Below, piece after piece: positions 41,266 to 42,249 of a DNA stretch of 42,249 nt. The DNA is taken from assembly GCA_041748075.1 (NCBI GenBank), contig JBGTDX010000167.1, positions 1 through 42,249 of the forward strand, written 5' to 3'. Position numbers and translations under genes: made by a program. Position 1 is the first letter of the stretch. Every line of letters starts with the position of its first letter. Origin of the DNA: JBGSYJ01 sp041748075 (lineage in GTDB: Bacteria; Acidobacteriota; Thermoanaerobaculia; Gp7-AA8). The notes beneath the pieces are model-generated. The model worked only from the letters and a program-made list of their open reading frames with translations, was not told the DNA's origin and did not search any database.

Positions 41266-42174
41266 ATGATTCGAACCTCGAAAGAAAACCTCCACTCGAT
41301 CTACGTCGTCCTGTTTCTGTACATCGCATTCTTCTTTCTTCAGATGCAGGACGCTCAGCGCTACTGGGCGATTTTCTCGTTCGATCGCAGCGCCGTTCTA
41401 TCCGGCGAGGTCTGGCGGCTCTTCACGTTCCAGTTCGTTCAGGGGTCGTTTCTCGGGAGCCCCGCTCTGTCGCTTTTCTTCACTCTTCTGATCGGCTACA
41501 TCATGGGATCCGCCGTCGAGGAGGAGTGGGGAACGGTGGATTTCATCACTCTGCTGCTCCTCTCGAATCTCGGTTCCGTTGCCGTGGCTTTCGCACTCAA
41601 CCTGACAGTTCTCGGCTCGTTCGCGATCAGCTATTCGCTGCTGTTCGTTTTCGCAACGATCTATCCCGATCAGGTGTTCTACATCTTCTTCGTTCTTCCG
41701 ATGAAGGTCCGGTGGCTCGGCTACATTGCAGCGGGACTCCTGCTATTCGGTGCGGCGATGCGCTCGCCCGACAGCCTTGCGGCTCTGGGCGGCGCGCTCC
41801 TGAGTTATGGATGGTTCCTTTGGCGGTTCCGGCCGGGAATCCGGATCCCGCAGGCTCGAAAATCCTTCGTTCCACCGGCTCCCGTCGTGACTCCCGCTGC
41901 CGAGTCGGCAGCGTCGAGGAATCTCGAGCGCTTCGCCGCAATGAAGGAGGCCCTGGCCTCAGGTTCGCCCACGAAGGTGGAGGAACTGGCCGAATCCATC
42001 CGCCCCGAGATCGTGCCAGGAGTGAATATCTGTCCCCCGGCGGATTACAAGCCCGAGCACCAGGACGGCTACTGCGTCCGGTGTGAAGGGTTTGCGGAGT
42101 GCTCGGTGAGATACCTCGGGATTCACGGCGGGGAGACGGCCGAGAACGCACAGGAGGTCGACAGCTCGTCGTAG
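41266..42174 (+). CDS. Rhomboid-like membrane protein lacking the catalytic histidine, with a C-terminal cysteine cluster
   Basis: This 302-aa protein has about six transmembrane segments in residues 10-190. Rhomboid landmarks are GEVWRLFTFQFV (loop 1), LLIGYIMGSAVEEEWGT, and TM4 FAISYSLLF at the G-x-S-G position, where Ser is present but both flanking Gly are absent. TM6 reads ALGGALLSYG, with Ala where the catalytic His of AHLGG is expected. The catalytic dyad is therefore incomplete. The cytosolic tail has C256, C270, C273 and C279 (C-x13-C-x2-C-x5-C), a possible metal site. It probably acts as a pseudoprotease-type membrane adaptor, but that is inference. Confidence 0.75.
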   Translation: MIRTSKENLHSIYVVLFLYIAFFFLQMQDAQRYWAIFSFDRSAVLSGEVWRLFTFQFVQGSFLGSPALSLFFTLLIGYIMGSAVEEEWGTVDFITLLLLSNLGSVAVAFALNLTVLGSFAISYSLLFVFATIYPDQVFYIFFVLPMKVRWLGYIAAGLLLFGAAMRSPDSLAALGGALLSYGWFLWRFRPGIRIPQARKSFVPPAPVVTPAAESAASRNLERFAAMKEALASGSPTKVEELAESIRPEIVPGVNICPPADYKPEHQDGYCVRCEGFAECSVRYLGIHGGETAENAQEVDSSS

Positions 42175-42204
42175 CCGGCCTGACTCCCGGTTTCTATCCG
42201 GTCA

Positions 42205-42249
42205 TCAGTCCTGAGCCGGCGGCGTGCTGCTTCCGCCACCGCTTCCGCC
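42205..42249 (-). CDS. C-terminal end of a minus-strand gene (5' part outside window)
   Basis: Read on the minus strand from the window edge, the frame gives GGSGGGSSTPPAQD followed by TGA at 42207-42205. This Gly/Ser-rich C-terminus resembles a disordered tail. Only 14 codons are visible, so neither family nor frame is certain. Confidence 0.3.
   Translation of the reverse strand, partial: GGSGGGSSTPPAQD

Overview
The window looks like chromosomal DNA of a GC-rich, Gram-negative, diderm bacterium. The best guess is an acidobacterium or close relative. That rests on the LPS and outer-membrane genes (bamA, ompH/skp, lpxD, fabZ, lpxA), the classical menaquinone genes, ClpC, a kinase-type TolB/PD40 propeller, and intergenic palindromes with the head GTCATCCTGAG. 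No 16S rRNA or other direct taxonomic marker is present, so this is inference.

Layout. 1-2.7 kb: the C-terminal end of a beta-propeller protein, a tRNA-Gln(CUG) on the minus strand with a good promoter, a small zinc-ribbon protein and a class III CoA-transferase. 2.9-8.8 kb: replicative helicase dnaB (minus), a secreted parvulin-type prolyl isomerase, a LolD-type ABC ATPase overlapping clpC. 9-17.3 kb: a class A beta-lactamase-like lipoprotein, then the envelope block bamA, ompH/skp, terminator, a decayed small locus, lpxD-fabZ-lpxA and a GnnA-like Gfo/Idh/MocA oxidoreductase. 17.6-19.6 kb: MTA phosphorylase and a PfkB sugar/nucleoside kinase. 19.7-26.3 kb (minus): menF-menD-menH-menB-menA-menE; menC is not here. 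26.3-32.4 kb: an amidohydrolase lipoprotein, a lytic transglycosylase, NAD kinase, a secreted ComEA-like helix-hairpin-helix protein and a membrane AlkP-fold protein that seems to have lost its metal ligands. 32.5-37.8 kb: an accessory two-gene module, a large Eco57I/PglX-like adenine methylase followed by a SNF2-type helicase, with no recognisable nuclease. 37.8-42.2 kb: a secreted cohesin-domain protein (minus), a sigma-54 response regulator that seems to start at CTG, a DUF192 lipoprotein, a rhomboid-like protein lacking the catalytic histidine, and the last codons of a minus-strand gene.

Three patterns cut across the window. (1) Several genes without a Shine-Dalgarno sequence have a TANNNT -10-like hexamer only 6-9 nt before the start codon, suggesting leaderless mRNAs. 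(2) Intergenic gaps carry two kinds of repeat: modular palindromes sharing the head GTCATCCYGAG, and 7-nt-period arrays, some arranged as long inverted repeats. (3) Two conserved genes (NAD kinase and the response regulator) have N-terminal family sequence upstream of any ATG/GTG/TTG. The most likely little-described system is the methylase-helicase pair. The response-regulator leader is the most unusual regulatory arrangement.
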